48,298 nt of DNA, taken from assembly GCA_002841945.1 (NCBI GenBank), contig PHBI01000073.1, forward strand, positions 1 through 48,298, written 5' to 3'. Made by a program: the position numbers and the translations under genes. Below, piece after piece: positions 17,081-25,944 of the stretch (position 1 is the first letter of the stretch; every line of letters starts with the position of its first letter). Source of the DNA: Deltaproteobacteria bacterium HGW-Deltaproteobacteria-14 (lineage in GTDB: Bacteria; Myxococcota_A; UBA9042; PHBI01). Below the pieces are notes generated by a model. The model had not been told where the DNA came from. It ran no database searches and was given only the letters and a program-made list of their open reading frames with translations.

Positions 17081-19359
17081 ATGAACAGGCTCACGTGTTG
17101 GGGTGTCGCGGCGCTGATTGGCGCGGCGTTGGCGGCTTGCGGAGACGGCGGGGGCGCGAGCGGCGCGGACACGGTCGCGGCCGACACCGGAGCGCTCCTC
17201 GACACCTCCGCGGCGGACACCGAGGGCGGGGACGCGACGCCGTCGGACACGAGCGGTGTGCAAGACACGGCGGAGCCTCCCGCGGACACGGCGCTCGCCG
17301 ACACCGAGCCGGGGGACACGGGCGCCGGCGACACGAGCGCCAGCGACACGGGCGCCGGTGACACGAGCGTCAGCGACACGGGCGCCGGTGACACGAGCGC
17401 CGGGGACACGGTCGCCGGTGACACGGTCGCCGGTGACACGGTCGCCGGTGACACGGTCGCCGGTGACACGAGCGTCGGGGACACGGTCGCCAGCGACACG
17501 GTCGCCAGCGACACGGTCGCCAGCGACACGGTCGCCAGCGACACGAGCGCCGGGGACACGAGCGCCAGCGACACGGCGGCGACGGACACCGCCGCGGCGA
17601 CCGACACGGCGACGCCGACCTGCTCGGACGACGCGCTCGCCGGCACGGAGTCTGCCCCGGCCGATCTGGTGACCGTCAACGCGGGTGGCCCCACCTACCA
17701 CCTCTGCCCTGGGGTCCACGACGCCTTCCAGTTCACGGCGCAGGCCGGCGACGTCGTCAAGCTCACCCTCGTCACCGTCGGCGCGGACCCGGCCCTCGAC
17801 ACGACGCCGGGGCTGAACGACATCGACATGTATCTCTACTCGGGGCCGGTCGCCGACCAGGCCATCGTCGCCGACGGGGCGACGGCGGACGCCGTCGAGC
17901 AGATCGTGCACGTCATCGCGACGACCGGCACCTACGTCCTGGTCGTCGAGGACTACCAGGGCTCGACCGCCGACTACACGCTGGCCTTCAGCGTCGCGGG
18001 CAGCTGCACCGCGGACGCCGACTGCGGCGGGGGCGACATCTGCTACGTCGGCATCGACGACGAGAACCTGGTCCTCGCCCAGGAGTGCCGGCCGTACACC
18101 GCGCCCGCCTGCGGCCAGGCCACGGCGGAGGACGCCACCACCTCGTCGCACAGCGACGGCACGGCGGTCGCGTTCGACGCGGTCGCGACCGCCGGCGCGT
18201 TCACCGGGAGCATCTGCGGCGAGGACGTTGACGTGTTCCGCTTCCCCCTCGCGGCCGGCGACAGCCTCATCGCCAGCCTGTCGGGGGTCGTCCCCGACGC
18301 GGGGCTCCTCCTCGGCGCCTGGGTCGGCCCCAACGGCGCGCTGCTCGACACCATCCAGCTCGCCGGCCCAGCGACGAGCGGCGACTTCAGCGCCTTGTTC
18401 GTCAAGGCCCCGGGCGACTACTACCTCTACCTCGACCTGCTCGCCGGGGGCTCGGAGACGGCCGACGTCGCGTACACCCTGATCGCGCGCACCGCCCGCC
18501 CGTGTCTCCTCGACGGCGACTGCGCCGGGGGCGAGGTCTGTGCCCTGGCCACCGCGAGCGGGCCGCTCAGCGTGTGCTCCCCCTACCAGCCCGACGTCTG
18601 CGGCGTGGACGACGACAACTCCCAGACCCACGCCACCGCGCTCACCTCGGGGGTCGCCGTCACCACCGAGGTCGTCTGCGACACCGGCGACGACTGGTAC
18701 CGCATCACCCTCGGCGCCGCGCACAGCGACCTCACGGCGACGCTGACCTGGTCGGGGGCCGCCGACCTCGATCTGTACCTCCTCTCCGCCGCGGGGGTCC
18801 CCTACGGCGCAGGCTGGTACGGCGTCAACGCCGAGACCGTGACCGGCCGGGACCTGCCCCCCGGGACCTACTTCCTCATCGTCGACGAGTACGCGTCCGA
18901 CGGCGCCGCCACGACCGGGACCGGCTACGGCCTCACGGCGACGGCGACGGCGAGCCCGGCGGGCTGCGTCGACGCCGCCGGGTGCGTCGCCGGCGGGACC
19001 TCACCTGCGCCGCGGCGGACGGCGTGTGCCAGCCGGGGGTCGCCGCGGGGCTCGGAGCGGTCGCGCCGGGCGCGAGCTGCTTTGACGGGCGCGGGGTGAG
19101 CTACGCGGGCCAGTGCGTGTACGGCGGCATCTGTGCGGGGGTCTGCCTGACCTTCTGCGCCGCTCAGACCGACTGCGACGCCGACTGGGGCGGCGACGAC
19201 GTGGCGTACTGCCTGCCCGGGGTCTTCACCATCGGCGACCTGTGCCTGCCCCGGTGCGACAGCCCGAGCGCCTCGGGACACCTGTGGGGGGACGCCGAGT
19301 GTACCTCCCTCGGCTTCGATGGCTGCGACACGAGCAGCCACGAGTGCGCCTTCCCGTAG
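17081..19359 (+). pseudogene. Paralogous PPC-domain lipoprotein, frameshifted near its C-terminus
   Basis: It is collinear with the protein at 14892: lipobox LAAC (Cys20), a longer DT linker (about 21-180), three PPC-like domains and the same Cys-pair spacers. At about 18995 the frame breaks. The first frame runs on in unrelated Arg-rich sequence to a stop at 19099 (672 residues). The -1 frame resumes DLTCAAADGVCQPG, then the conserved SCFDGRGVSYAGQC and FTIGDLCLPRCDSP module, to 19359. Against the intact copy the junction lacks about 12 codons plus one base (about 37 nt), more than a single-base sequencing slip. The translated product would lack the Cys-rich end. Confidence 0.75.
17315..17575 (+). 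repeat. 15-nt coding tandem repeat
   Basis: GACACG occurs 18 times at exactly 15-nt spacing, encoding D-T-x-A/V-x. Blocks of identical units (GTCGCCGGTGACACG four times, then GTCGCCAGCGACACG four times) show expansion of two sub-types in turn. This makes the linker longer than in the paralog at 14892. Confidence 0.9.
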
Positions 19360-19445
19360 CTGCCGGTGCCCATGGACAGGCTGTGGACGGCTTCCGTGCC
19401 CGCCCTCCTCGTGGCGCTTGACACCACGACGCGCCCATTCCGCGC

Positions 19446-20042
19446 GTGACATGGAGCAGTGGGTTGGTCATCATGCGCCCGATGTCACCCGAGGCCCTGC
19501 TCTGCGACCCGTCCCAGATCGCCCACCAGATGCAGCGTGGCGATCTGGCTGCGCTCGACCGCATCACGCGCTGCTACGGCGAGCGCATGCTGGCCGTCGG
19601 TCGTCGCCACTGTCGCGACGACGACGCCGCCCATGACGCAGTGCAAGATGCGCTGCTCGCGGCCGGCACGCATCTGACCGACCTGCGCGACGAGCGCTCT
19701 CCCGAAGGCTGGCTCGTGCGCCTGGTCACCAACGCGTGCTACCGCATGCGCCGCGGCCGGAAGAACGATCCCGCACTGCACCATGACGTCGACGACGCGC
19801 CGGTGACGGCGGTGGACGCGAGCCCCGAGGCGGCGGCGCGGCGGGCGCAGCTCGCCGAGGCGCTGGGCGCGGCGATGATCGACTTGTCGCCGGTGGACCG
19901 GGCGATCATCCTGCTGGCGGAGGCCGAGGACTGGAAGGCCCCGGAGATCGCCGAGACCCTCAAGATGACGCCCGCAGCGGTCCGTAAGCGCCTGAGTCGT
20001 GCCCGCGCCACGCTGCGGCCCGCGCTCGAGCGCTTCCTCTAG
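19446..20042 (+). CDS. ECF-type RNA polymerase sigma factor
   Basis: Up to 198 residues with sigma region 2 (about 28-95: GDLAALDRITRCYGERMLAVGRRHCRDDDAAHDAVQDALL, broken here only by position) and region 4 (about 135-195: LSPVDRAIILLAEAEDWKAPEIAETL, then TPAAVRKRLSRARATL). ECF sigmas redirect polymerase to envelope or stress regulons. The start is uncertain: GTG 19446 is the outer limit, TTG 19464 has GGAG 7 nt upstream, and ATG 19473 or 19482 also fit. TTGACA at 19418-19423 may be a -35 element. No anti-sigma gene lies next to it; it is flanked by a lipoprotein and a convergent GST gene. Confidence 0.85.
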   Translation: MTWSSGLVIMRPMSPEALLCDPSQIAHQMQRGDLAALDRITRCYGERMLAVGRRHCRDDDAAHDAVQDALLAAGTHLTDLRDERSPEGWLVRLVTNACYRMRRGRKNDPALHHDVDDAPVTAVDASPEAAARRAQLAEALGAAMIDLSPVDRAIILLAEAEDWKAPEIAETLKMTPAAVRKRLSRARATLRPALERFL

Positions 20043-20066
20043 CTCCGCCCCGGATCGACGTCGTAG

Positions 20067-20693
20067 CTAGTAGCTCACGCCGTGATCCGCGTACCACTTG
20101 GTGACGCCGGGGTGCTGGCGGACGCGGTCGTGGTGGCCGATGAGGGCGGGGGCGACGCGCTCGACCAGGTCGACCGGGAGGTGGTCGATGCGGCCCGAGC
20201 GCAGATACCGCGTGAAGGTGAAGACCTTGAGGTCGGCGACGGTCATGCGGCCGTCGGCGAACCAGCCGCTCTCCGGGTCGAGGTGGCCCGCGAGGGAGGC
20301 CACGTACGCCGCGAGCTTGCCGGCGGCGAGGGCCTCGCGGGCGGCCTTGAGCTCCACGGGATCCTTGATCACGTGGGTCGGCGCGAGCAGCCCGTTGGCG
20401 TCCTCGGCGGCGTCCATGATCTCGTCGCACAGCAGCGCCTGGAGCGGGTCGCTCGGGTAGAGGTCGCTGAGCTTGCCGACGAAGCGCAGGATGCTGTTGG
20501 ACTGCGAGACGGCGCGCCCGTCGACGGTCAGCACCGGCATGGCGCCGAACGGGGTGGACGGCTTGTAGGCCGGCCAGTCCGCCGGCTTCACCCGGTGGTC
20601 CTCGAAGGGGACGCCGCCGATGGCCAGGGCGAGACGAATCGGCTCACCACGCCCACCGTGAATGTCGAAGTAGCTGAGCTGGAGGTTGTGCAT
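20067..20693 (-). CDS. Glutathione S-transferase (sigma-like)
   Basis: A 208-residue GST with an N-terminal thioredoxin fold: LSYFDIHGGRGEPIRLAL at 6-23, with Tyr8 in the position of the catalytic Tyr of sigma and alpha-class GSTs, GAMPVLTVDG with the cis-Pro, and QSNSILRF at 64-71 binding the gamma-glutamyl group. An all-helical C-terminal domain ends KWYADHGVSY. It conjugates glutathione to electrophiles or acts as an isomerase or peroxidase. It is convergent with the sigma factor (24 bp gap) and divergent from the cysteine-synthase-like gene. Confidence 0.9.
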   Translation of the reverse strand: MHNLQLSYFDIHGGRGEPIRLALAIGGVPFEDHRVKPADWPAYKPSTPFGAMPVLTVDGRAVSQSNSILRFVGKLSDLYPSDPLQALLCDEIMDAAEDANGLLAPTHVIKDPVELKAAREALAAGKLAAYVASLAGHLDPESGWFADGRMTVADLKVFTFTRYLRSGRIDHLPVDLVERVAPALIGHHDRVRQHPGVTKWYADHGVSY

Positions 20694-20879
20694 GGGCCAC
20701 TATTGATCCACGCCGCGCGCCGCGGCAAGCCCGCGCGAGGCGTCGCTCGGGGCGGGCGCCGTGCGGGGTGGACAAGCGGGCGCGCGGTGCGCATTGTCGC
20801 GCCTCCAGTGCGGGCGGAGTGGCGGGATCGGCGGGGACCTCGAGGGGCCGTCGGGCCGGCAGCCCGGAGGGGCCATCGC

Positions 20880-21833
20880 GTGCAGGTCATCGACGACATC
20901 GGCGAGCTCGTGGGGCGCACCCCGATGCTCCGCTGTCACAAGCTGTTCCCGGATTCGCCCGCGACCGTCCTGGCGAAGCTCGAGCTGACCAACCCGATGT
21001 CGGTCAAGGACCGGCCGATCAAGCACATCATCGGCAAGGCCCTCGCGTCCGGCGCGATCGTTCCCGGGACCGAGCTCGTCGAGGCCAGCAGCGGCAACAC
21101 CGCGATCGCCATCGCCATGTTCGGCGCCGCCCACGGCTTCCCGGTGCGGATCTTCATGAGCGAGCTGTGCAGCGTCGAGCGCTTCCAGATCCTCAACGCG
21201 TTCGGCGCGACCGTCGCGCTGACCCCGGGGGTGGAGCACACCAAGGGGGCGCGCGCCCGGGCCATCGCCTACTGCGCTGCGCGGCCCGGGCAGGCCTGGT
21301 TCGTCAACCAGCACTCCAACCCCGACAACGGCGAGGCCCACGAGCTGACGACCGGCCCCGAGATCTGGGAGCAGACCGAGGGCAAGCTCGACGCGATGGT
21401 CATCGGCCTCGGGACGTCGGGCACCTTCGAGGGGCTGTCGCGCTACTTCAAGCGCCAGAACCCCGACATCGAGATCGTCGCCTTCGAGCCCGCCGCGAGC
21501 CCGGTCTACGGCGGCGGCGCGATGGGCAAGCACCGCCTCATCGGCATCGGCCCGGGCTTCGTGACCGACAACTTCGAGCGCGGTCGGGCCCGCCTCGACG
21601 CGCTCTTCACCGTGAGCGACGACGACGCCTTCGCGATGACCAAGCGCCTCGCCCGCACCGAGGGCGTGCTGGCCGGCGTCACCTCGGGGGCGGCGCTGTG
21701 GGTGGCTGGGCAGCTGGCGCAGCGCGAGGCGTACCGCGGCAAGACCATCTGCTGCATCATCTGCGACAGCGGCGAGCGCTACCTCTCGGTCGACGGCCTC
21801 TTCCCCGCCGACAACGTGGTGCGACAGGACTGA
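20880..21833 (+). CDS. Cysteine synthase family PLP enzyme
   Basis: A 317-residue fold-type II PLP enzyme. Lys43 in NPMSVKDR is the expected Schiff-base lysine, SSGNTAIAIA (about 70-79) binds the substrate carboxylate, and GLGTSGTFEG is the phosphate-binding loop. The family makes cysteine from O-acetylserine and sulfide, or related beta-replacements. The sequence departs from classic CysK (MSELCSVERFQIL where CysK has MPETMS), so the nucleophile may differ. The start is GTG 20880, set by GGAGG at 20866-20870; the frame is open far upstream but in antisense of the GST gene. Confidence 0.88.
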   Translation: MQVIDDIGELVGRTPMLRCHKLFPDSPATVLAKLELTNPMSVKDRPIKHIIGKALASGAIVPGTELVEASSGNTAIAIAMFGAAHGFPVRIFMSELCSVERFQILNAFGATVALTPGVEHTKGARARAIAYCAARPGQAWFVNQHSNPDNGEAHELTTGPEIWEQTEGKLDAMVIGLGTSGTFEGLSRYFKRQNPDIEIVAFEPAASPVYGGGAMGKHRLIGIGPGFVTDNFERGRARLDALFTVSDDDAFAMTKRLARTEGVLAGVTSGAALWVAGQLAQREAYRGKTICCIICDSGERYLSVDGLFPADNVVRQD

Positions 21834-21864
21834 CGGCGACCGCTGGGGGGGGTATAGTCCGCCC

Positions 21865-22065
21865 ATGCGCCACTTCTTCGAGGATGCCTTCGTTGCGCCC
21901 GCCGATGCTGTCGCACGCGTTCGCGCGTGGCGGCAGAGCGGGGAGGGGTTCGCGTCGACCCTCGCGTCGTCGCCGCCGGGCGCGACCTTGGCCGACGCGC
22001 TGCGCGAGCACCGCCGCCTTCGCCAGCTCGGCCGTTGCATGGTCGAGCCCGGGGCGAACCCGTGA
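21865..22065 (+). CDS. Small hypothetical protein coupled to the MscS gene
   Basis: A 66-residue frame starting MRHFFEDAFVAPADAVARVRAW, with no membrane segment or known motif. Its stop overlaps the GTG of the next gene (GTGA, 22062-22065), the arrangement seen for coupled genes in this window, so it is probably translated. It may assist or regulate the channel. I recognise no family. Confidence 0.55.
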   Translation: MRHFFEDAFVAPADAVARVRAWRQSGEGFASTLASSPPGATLADALREHRRLRQLGRCMVEPGANP

Positions 22066-23114
22066 CCGACCTCGAGGCCCTTCTCCACGCCCTGATCCGC
22101 CCCGGGCTCACCCTCGCGGTGGTCGCGGCCGTGATCGCGGGCGCGACCTGGGCCCTGCGGCGAGCGAGCAAGGGCCACAGCGAGCGGGCGCTGGTGCGCC
22201 AGGGGATCCTGCTCCTCCTCTACACCTTCGGCGCCATCGCGCTCCTCGTGTCCTTGCCCATGAGCGACAGCCTGCGGGGGCAGCTCCTCGGCCTCGCGGG
22301 CATCGTGATGTCGGCCAGCCTCGCGTTGAGCTCCACCACGTTCCTCGGCAACGCCATCGCGGGCATCATGCTGCGTTCGGTCAAGAGCTTCCGCCTCGGC
22401 GACTTCATCGAGGTGGGCGACCACATCGGGCGCGTGACGGGGCGAGGCCTGTTCCACGTCGAGATCCAGTCCGAGGACCGCAACCTCACGACGCTCCCGA
22501 ACCTGTTCGTCGCGACCAACCCCGCCAAGGTCACGCCCGCCGCCGGGGCCCTGGCGTCCGCCGAGGTCTCGCTCGGCTACGACGTGCCACGCGCGGAGAT
22601 CGAGGCCGCGCTGCTCGACGCCGCCGCGGCGGTCGGGCTGTCCGAGGCCTTCGTCCTCGTCGTGTCCCTCGGCGACTTCTCGGTCGTGTATCGCGTCAGC
22701 GGGCTGCTCGGCGACAGCGGGCGCCTCGTGTCGACGCGCTCCGCGCTGCGCGCCGCGATGATGGACGCGCTCCACGCGCGTCGGGTCGAGATCGTCTCTC
22801 CCTCGTTCATGAACCAGCGCCAGGTCGGCGACCAGGTCTTCATCCCGGTCGCCTCGCTGGCGCCGGCGGTGACGGCCCCGGTCGGACCGGCTCCCGAGGA
22901 TGTCATGTTCGACAAGGCGGACCGCGCGGCCGCCGTCGGGCGGCTGGAGGCCGACGTCGCCGCGCGGGAGGCGGCGCTCGAGGGGCTCAGGGAAGAGGAG
23001 GGGGCGGAGGAGCGGGTAGCCGCCGAGGAGCGCGAGATCGCCAGCCTGCGCGAGCAGGTCAGCGCGGCCAAGCAGGCGCTCATCGACTCCGACGTTACTC
23101 CGCCCGGCGCGTGA
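22062..23114 (+). CDS. MscS-family mechanosensitive ion channel
   Basis: A 350-residue protein with three membrane segments (about 12-32, 45-65, 75-100). The pore helix is followed by the MscS beta-domain signature GDFIEVGDHIGRVTGRGLFH (about 115-134) and TLPNLFVATNPAKV. The family opens under membrane tension to release solutes. After the cytoplasmic domain, residues about 285-345 are a Glu/Ala/Arg-rich coiled coil not found in E. coli MscS. GTG 22062 overlaps the stop of the small ORF. The 3' end overlaps the convergent RND gene by 20 bp. Confidence 0.88.
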   Translation: MTDLEALLHALIRPGLTLAVVAAVIAGATWALRRASKGHSERALVRQGILLLLYTFGAIALLVSLPMSDSLRGQLLGLAGIVMSASLALSSTTFLGNAIAGIMLRSVKSFRLGDFIEVGDHIGRVTGRGLFHVEIQSEDRNLTTLPNLFVATNPAKVTPAAGALASAEVSLGYDVPRAEIEAALLDAAAAVGLSEAFVLVVSLGDFSVVYRVSGLLGDSGRLVSTRSALRAAMMDALHARRVEIVSPSFMNQRQVGDQVFIPVASLAPAVTAPVGPAPEDVMFDKADRAAAVGRLEADVAAREAALEGLREEEGAEERVAAEEREIASLREQVSAAKQALIDSDVTPPGA

Positions 23115-25773
23115 TCACGAGGAGCGCGGGCAGCAGCAGCGTGCTCGCGAGGAAGCTGAAGGCGATGCCGATGACCAGCAGCAGCCCGAGGCTGCGCATG
23201 GCCCCGTAGCCGCCGAAGGTGAGGGCGGCGAAGCCGAACATCGTCGTGAGCGAGGAGACCAGGACCGCCGCGCCGGTGCCGCGCACGAGGTCGGAGACCC
23301 GCGCCGTGCCGCCGTGCTCGGCCGCGCTCTCGCGGTAGCGGTGGATGATGTGTGCGCCGGCGTCGATGCCGATGCCGAGCAGCAGCGGCAGGGCGACCAG
23401 GTTGGCGATGTCGAACTGGAGCCCGGCCGGCTTCATGGCGCCGATCATCCACACCCAGCCGAGCGCCAGCGGGAGCATCGCCAGCGCCGCGTGCCGGAGG
23501 CTCCGGAACACGAGCATCAGGAACAGGGCGATGAACAGCGCCGCCCAGCCCGCCGACTGGATGAAGCCGGCGATGATCAGGTCCTGGTGGCGCACGATGT
23601 CGAGGGCCAGGCCGCTCGCCTCGGGCTGGATGGTGTCGATGGCCGCGACGAAGCGGCGGGCGAAGGTGTCCTCCCAGATGTCGCCTGAGGGGAAGGCGTG
23701 CAGCGCGAGGAGCGTCCCGTCCTTCGAGACCATGCGGTTGCGGAACAGCGGCGGCAGGTCGGAGGCGGCGTAGTGGCCGCGCGCGGCGACGGCCGTGGCC
23801 GTCCCGACGAGGCGCCGGGCGACGGCGAGGACGTCGCGCTCGGTGGCGGCGAGCCTGGCCGCGCCTGCCTCGTCGAGGGACGACAGGGTCTTGCGCAGCG
23901 CGGAGAGCGCCGCGGAGGCCGCCCGCGCCGGCTCGTGCGAGCGGCCGCCCTGCTCGAGGGCGAAGGCGACCTCGTCGAAGGCGTCGAGCAGCGCGGTGGC
24001 GGCGTCGCGGAGGGCGTCGGGGGAGCTCGGCTGCGCGGGATCGGCCAGGCGCCGCGGCGCGTCGGCGCCGAGGCTGGCGACCCCCGCGCGCAGGGCGTCG
24101 AGGCGGGCCTCGTCGAGCGGCGGCAGCAGATCGGTGGGCGACTGGACCTCGCCCACCTCCGGCGTCGCGCGCAGGCGGTCGGTCAGGGCGCGGGCCTCGT
24201 CGAAGGAGTGGGCGACCAGGTTGACGATCGCCGGCCCCATGGCGTTGTCGCGCTCGAGGATGTCGAGGGCGGTCCGGCTCTCGGTGTGCTCGGGGATGAA
24301 GTCGAAGTAGCGGCCGGTGTACCCCGGGCCCCGCGGCAGGAAGATGGCGACGGCGGCGATCGTCAAGCCCACGCCGACGCCCACGACGACCCACGGGTGG
24401 CGGGTGACCAGCGCGGCGGCCGGCCCGCCACCGGGGAACTCGGGGGCGATCGCCTGGCCGCGGTGGCGCCCGATGCGCATCAGCGGGGGGATGAGGAGGA
24501 AGGCGCACGTGAGCATCGCCAGCAGCCCGAGGGAGGTGATGACGCCGAGCTCGGCGAAGGCGGTGAAGTCGGCCGTCGCCACGGTGATGAAGGCCAGGGC
24601 GGTGGTCGCGGTGCCGGTCACGACCCCGGGGCCGGCGTGGACCAGCGCCCGCCGCATCGCGCCGAGGTCGTCGCGGGGACCGGGGGCGCGCTGCTCCTCG
24701 CCGTAGCGGTAGATGAGGTGTACGCCGATGTCGATGCCGAGCCCCATCAGGACCGAGACGAAGCTCGACGTGATCAGGTTGAGGCCGCCGTACAGCAGCG
24801 AGACGAGGCCGAGGGTCACGAAGACGCCGGCCCCGAGGGGGATCAACGCGATGATGGTCAGCCGCAGCGAGCGGAACGCGATGAAGAGCAGCAGCACGAT
24901 CCCGATCATCGAGACCAGGGACGTCAGCGAGATGCCGCGGCCGATGACGCGCAGCTCGTCGGTCGCCAGCGCCGGGAGGCCCGTGAGGTCGGCGCTGACG
25001 CCGGGGGCGTCGACCTCGGCGAGCACGGCGTCCCGGGCGGCGCGCATGCGGTCCACGAGGGGGGAGACCACCGCGCCCTCGTCGCTGTCGAGGTCGGGGA
25101 AGACGGCGACGAGCAGGTGGTCGGTCCCGGCACGGAGGTAGCCGTGGTCATCGAGGGCGACGTGCGACGTCAGCCCGTTCGAGTCGGCCAGCCCGAGCAG
25201 CCCCGAGCCGGCGTCGTCACCGCGCAGAGAAGCGTCGAGGGCGCGCACGAGGGGGGCGAAGCGCGCGAGCTCCGCGGCGTCTCCGGAGTCGGCGGCGACG
25301 CCGTCGAGGTTGTCGAGCAGGCGCCGCGACAGCGCGCGCACCAGCAGCGGCAGGCCGCGGTGGTCGCCGCCGGCGTCGAGGTCGCCGAAGCCGTCGAGCA
25401 GGCGCGGGTGGTTGACGGCGAGGACCTCGGCGATGAGGCGCAGGTCGAGGCGGCCCATGACGCGATCCGCGAGCCCGGGGATCTGCTCGACGCGCTCGAT
25501 GAGCGCGGCGGAGACGGCGCGGCGGGCGTCGGGGGTGCCGCCGGCGACGACGAAGACCGCGGTGTCCGGGCGGCCGAAGGCGTCGAAGAAGGCGAGCAGC
25601 CGCGCCTGGCCGGGGTCGTCGGCGCTGAGGAGGTTGCGGCGCGAGGTCGAGATGTCGAAGCGGCCGAACAGCGCGAGGCCCGCGCCGAGCGCGGCGATGA
25701 CCGCCACCGCGGTGACCGCGGTCCGAGGCCAGCGCGTGGCCACCGTCGTGAGCGCTGCGAGCCGTTTCTTCAC
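23095..25773 (-). CDS. RND/MMPL family lipid transporter (HpnN-like)
   Basis: An 892-residue protein with two repeats, each a membrane helix, a large periplasmic loop and five helices. TM1 is at about 18-36, followed by SRRNLLSADDPGQARLLAFF, the typical HpnN opening. The sterol-sensing-like cores contain GLGIDIGVHLIYRY (about 350) and GIGIDAGAHIIHRY (about 810). HpnN proteins move hopanoids to the outer membrane; other members carry other lipids. No hopanoid genes are in the window, so the cargo is open. It is monocistronic, with an ATG at 25773 divergent from the lipoprotein at 25945. Confidence 0.88.
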   Translation of the reverse strand: MKKRLAALTTVATRWPRTAVTAVAVIAALGAGLALFGRFDISTSRRNLLSADDPGQARLLAFFDAFGRPDTAVFVVAGGTPDARRAVSAALIERVEQIPGLADRVMGRLDLRLIAEVLAVNHPRLLDGFGDLDAGGDHRGLPLLVRALSRRLLDNLDGVAADSGDAAELARFAPLVRALDASLRGDDAGSGLLGLADSNGLTSHVALDDHGYLRAGTDHLLVAVFPDLDSDEGAVVSPLVDRMRAARDAVLAEVDAPGVSADLTGLPALATDELRVIGRGISLTSLVSMIGIVLLLFIAFRSLRLTIIALIPLGAGVFVTLGLVSLLYGGLNLITSSFVSVLMGLGIDIGVHLIYRYGEEQRAPGPRDDLGAMRRALVHAGPGVVTGTATTALAFITVATADFTAFAELGVITSLGLLAMLTCAFLLIPPLMRIGRHRGQAIAPEFPGGGPAAALVTRHPWVVVGVGVGLTIAAVAIFLPRGPGYTGRYFDFIPEHTESRTALDILERDNAMGPAIVNLVAHSFDEARALTDRLRATPEVGEVQSPTDLLPPLDEARLDALRAGVASLGADAPRRLADPAQPSSPDALRDAATALLDAFDEVAFALEQGGRSHEPARAASAALSALRKTLSSLDEAGAARLAATERDVLAVARRLVGTATAVAARGHYAASDLPPLFRNRMVSKDGTLLALHAFPSGDIWEDTFARRFVAAIDTIQPEASGLALDIVRHQDLIIAGFIQSAGWAALFIALFLMLVFRSLRHAALAMLPLALGWVWMIGAMKPAGLQFDIANLVALPLLLGIGIDAGAHIIHRYRESAAEHGGTARVSDLVRGTGAAVLVSSLTTMFGFAALTFGGYGAMRSLGLLLVIGIAFSFLASTLLLPALLVITRRAE

Positions 25774-25838
25774 GCGCGACCTCTACCGAGCTTCGTGCGG
25801 CGCGGCAACCCTCTCGTTACGCGGGCCGGCGATGGTCG

Positions 25839-25871
25839 TTGACCTTGATATGGCGCAGACCATAACATCAA
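25839..25871 (+). promoter_or_regulatory. Putative promoter with overlapping dyad
   Basis: TTGACC (25839-25844), 16 bp, CATAAC (25861-25866) resembles a sigma-70 promoter for the lipoprotein at 25945, with a leader of about 70 nt. An imperfect dyad TTGATATGG-N7-CCATAACATCAA-type (25845-25871, TTGAT and ATCAA ends, TGG and CCA inside) covers the spacer and -10, where a repressor could act. Confidence 0.45.
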
Positions 25872-25944
25872 ACGCCTGGCTCCCGCGCTGCAGCAACGCG
25901 CCTCCTGCCGGATCCTCCCACATCACGTCCCCTCCAGGAGCACC

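Noticed and set aside
17315..17575. Regular 15-nt repeat considered as a CRISPR array
   Set aside because: There are no unique spacers, the unit is much too short, and it is in frame within a lipoprotein linker; no cas genes nearby.
20700..22775. Long minus-strand frame opposite the cysteine-synthase-like and MscS genes
   Set aside because: His/Arg/Ala-rich, spans gene boundaries of two well-supported genes, no recognisable domain.
23095..25773. Naming this transporter hpnN
   Set aside because: The fold and motifs fit, but no hopanoid biosynthesis gene lies in the window and related MMPL proteins carry other lipids.
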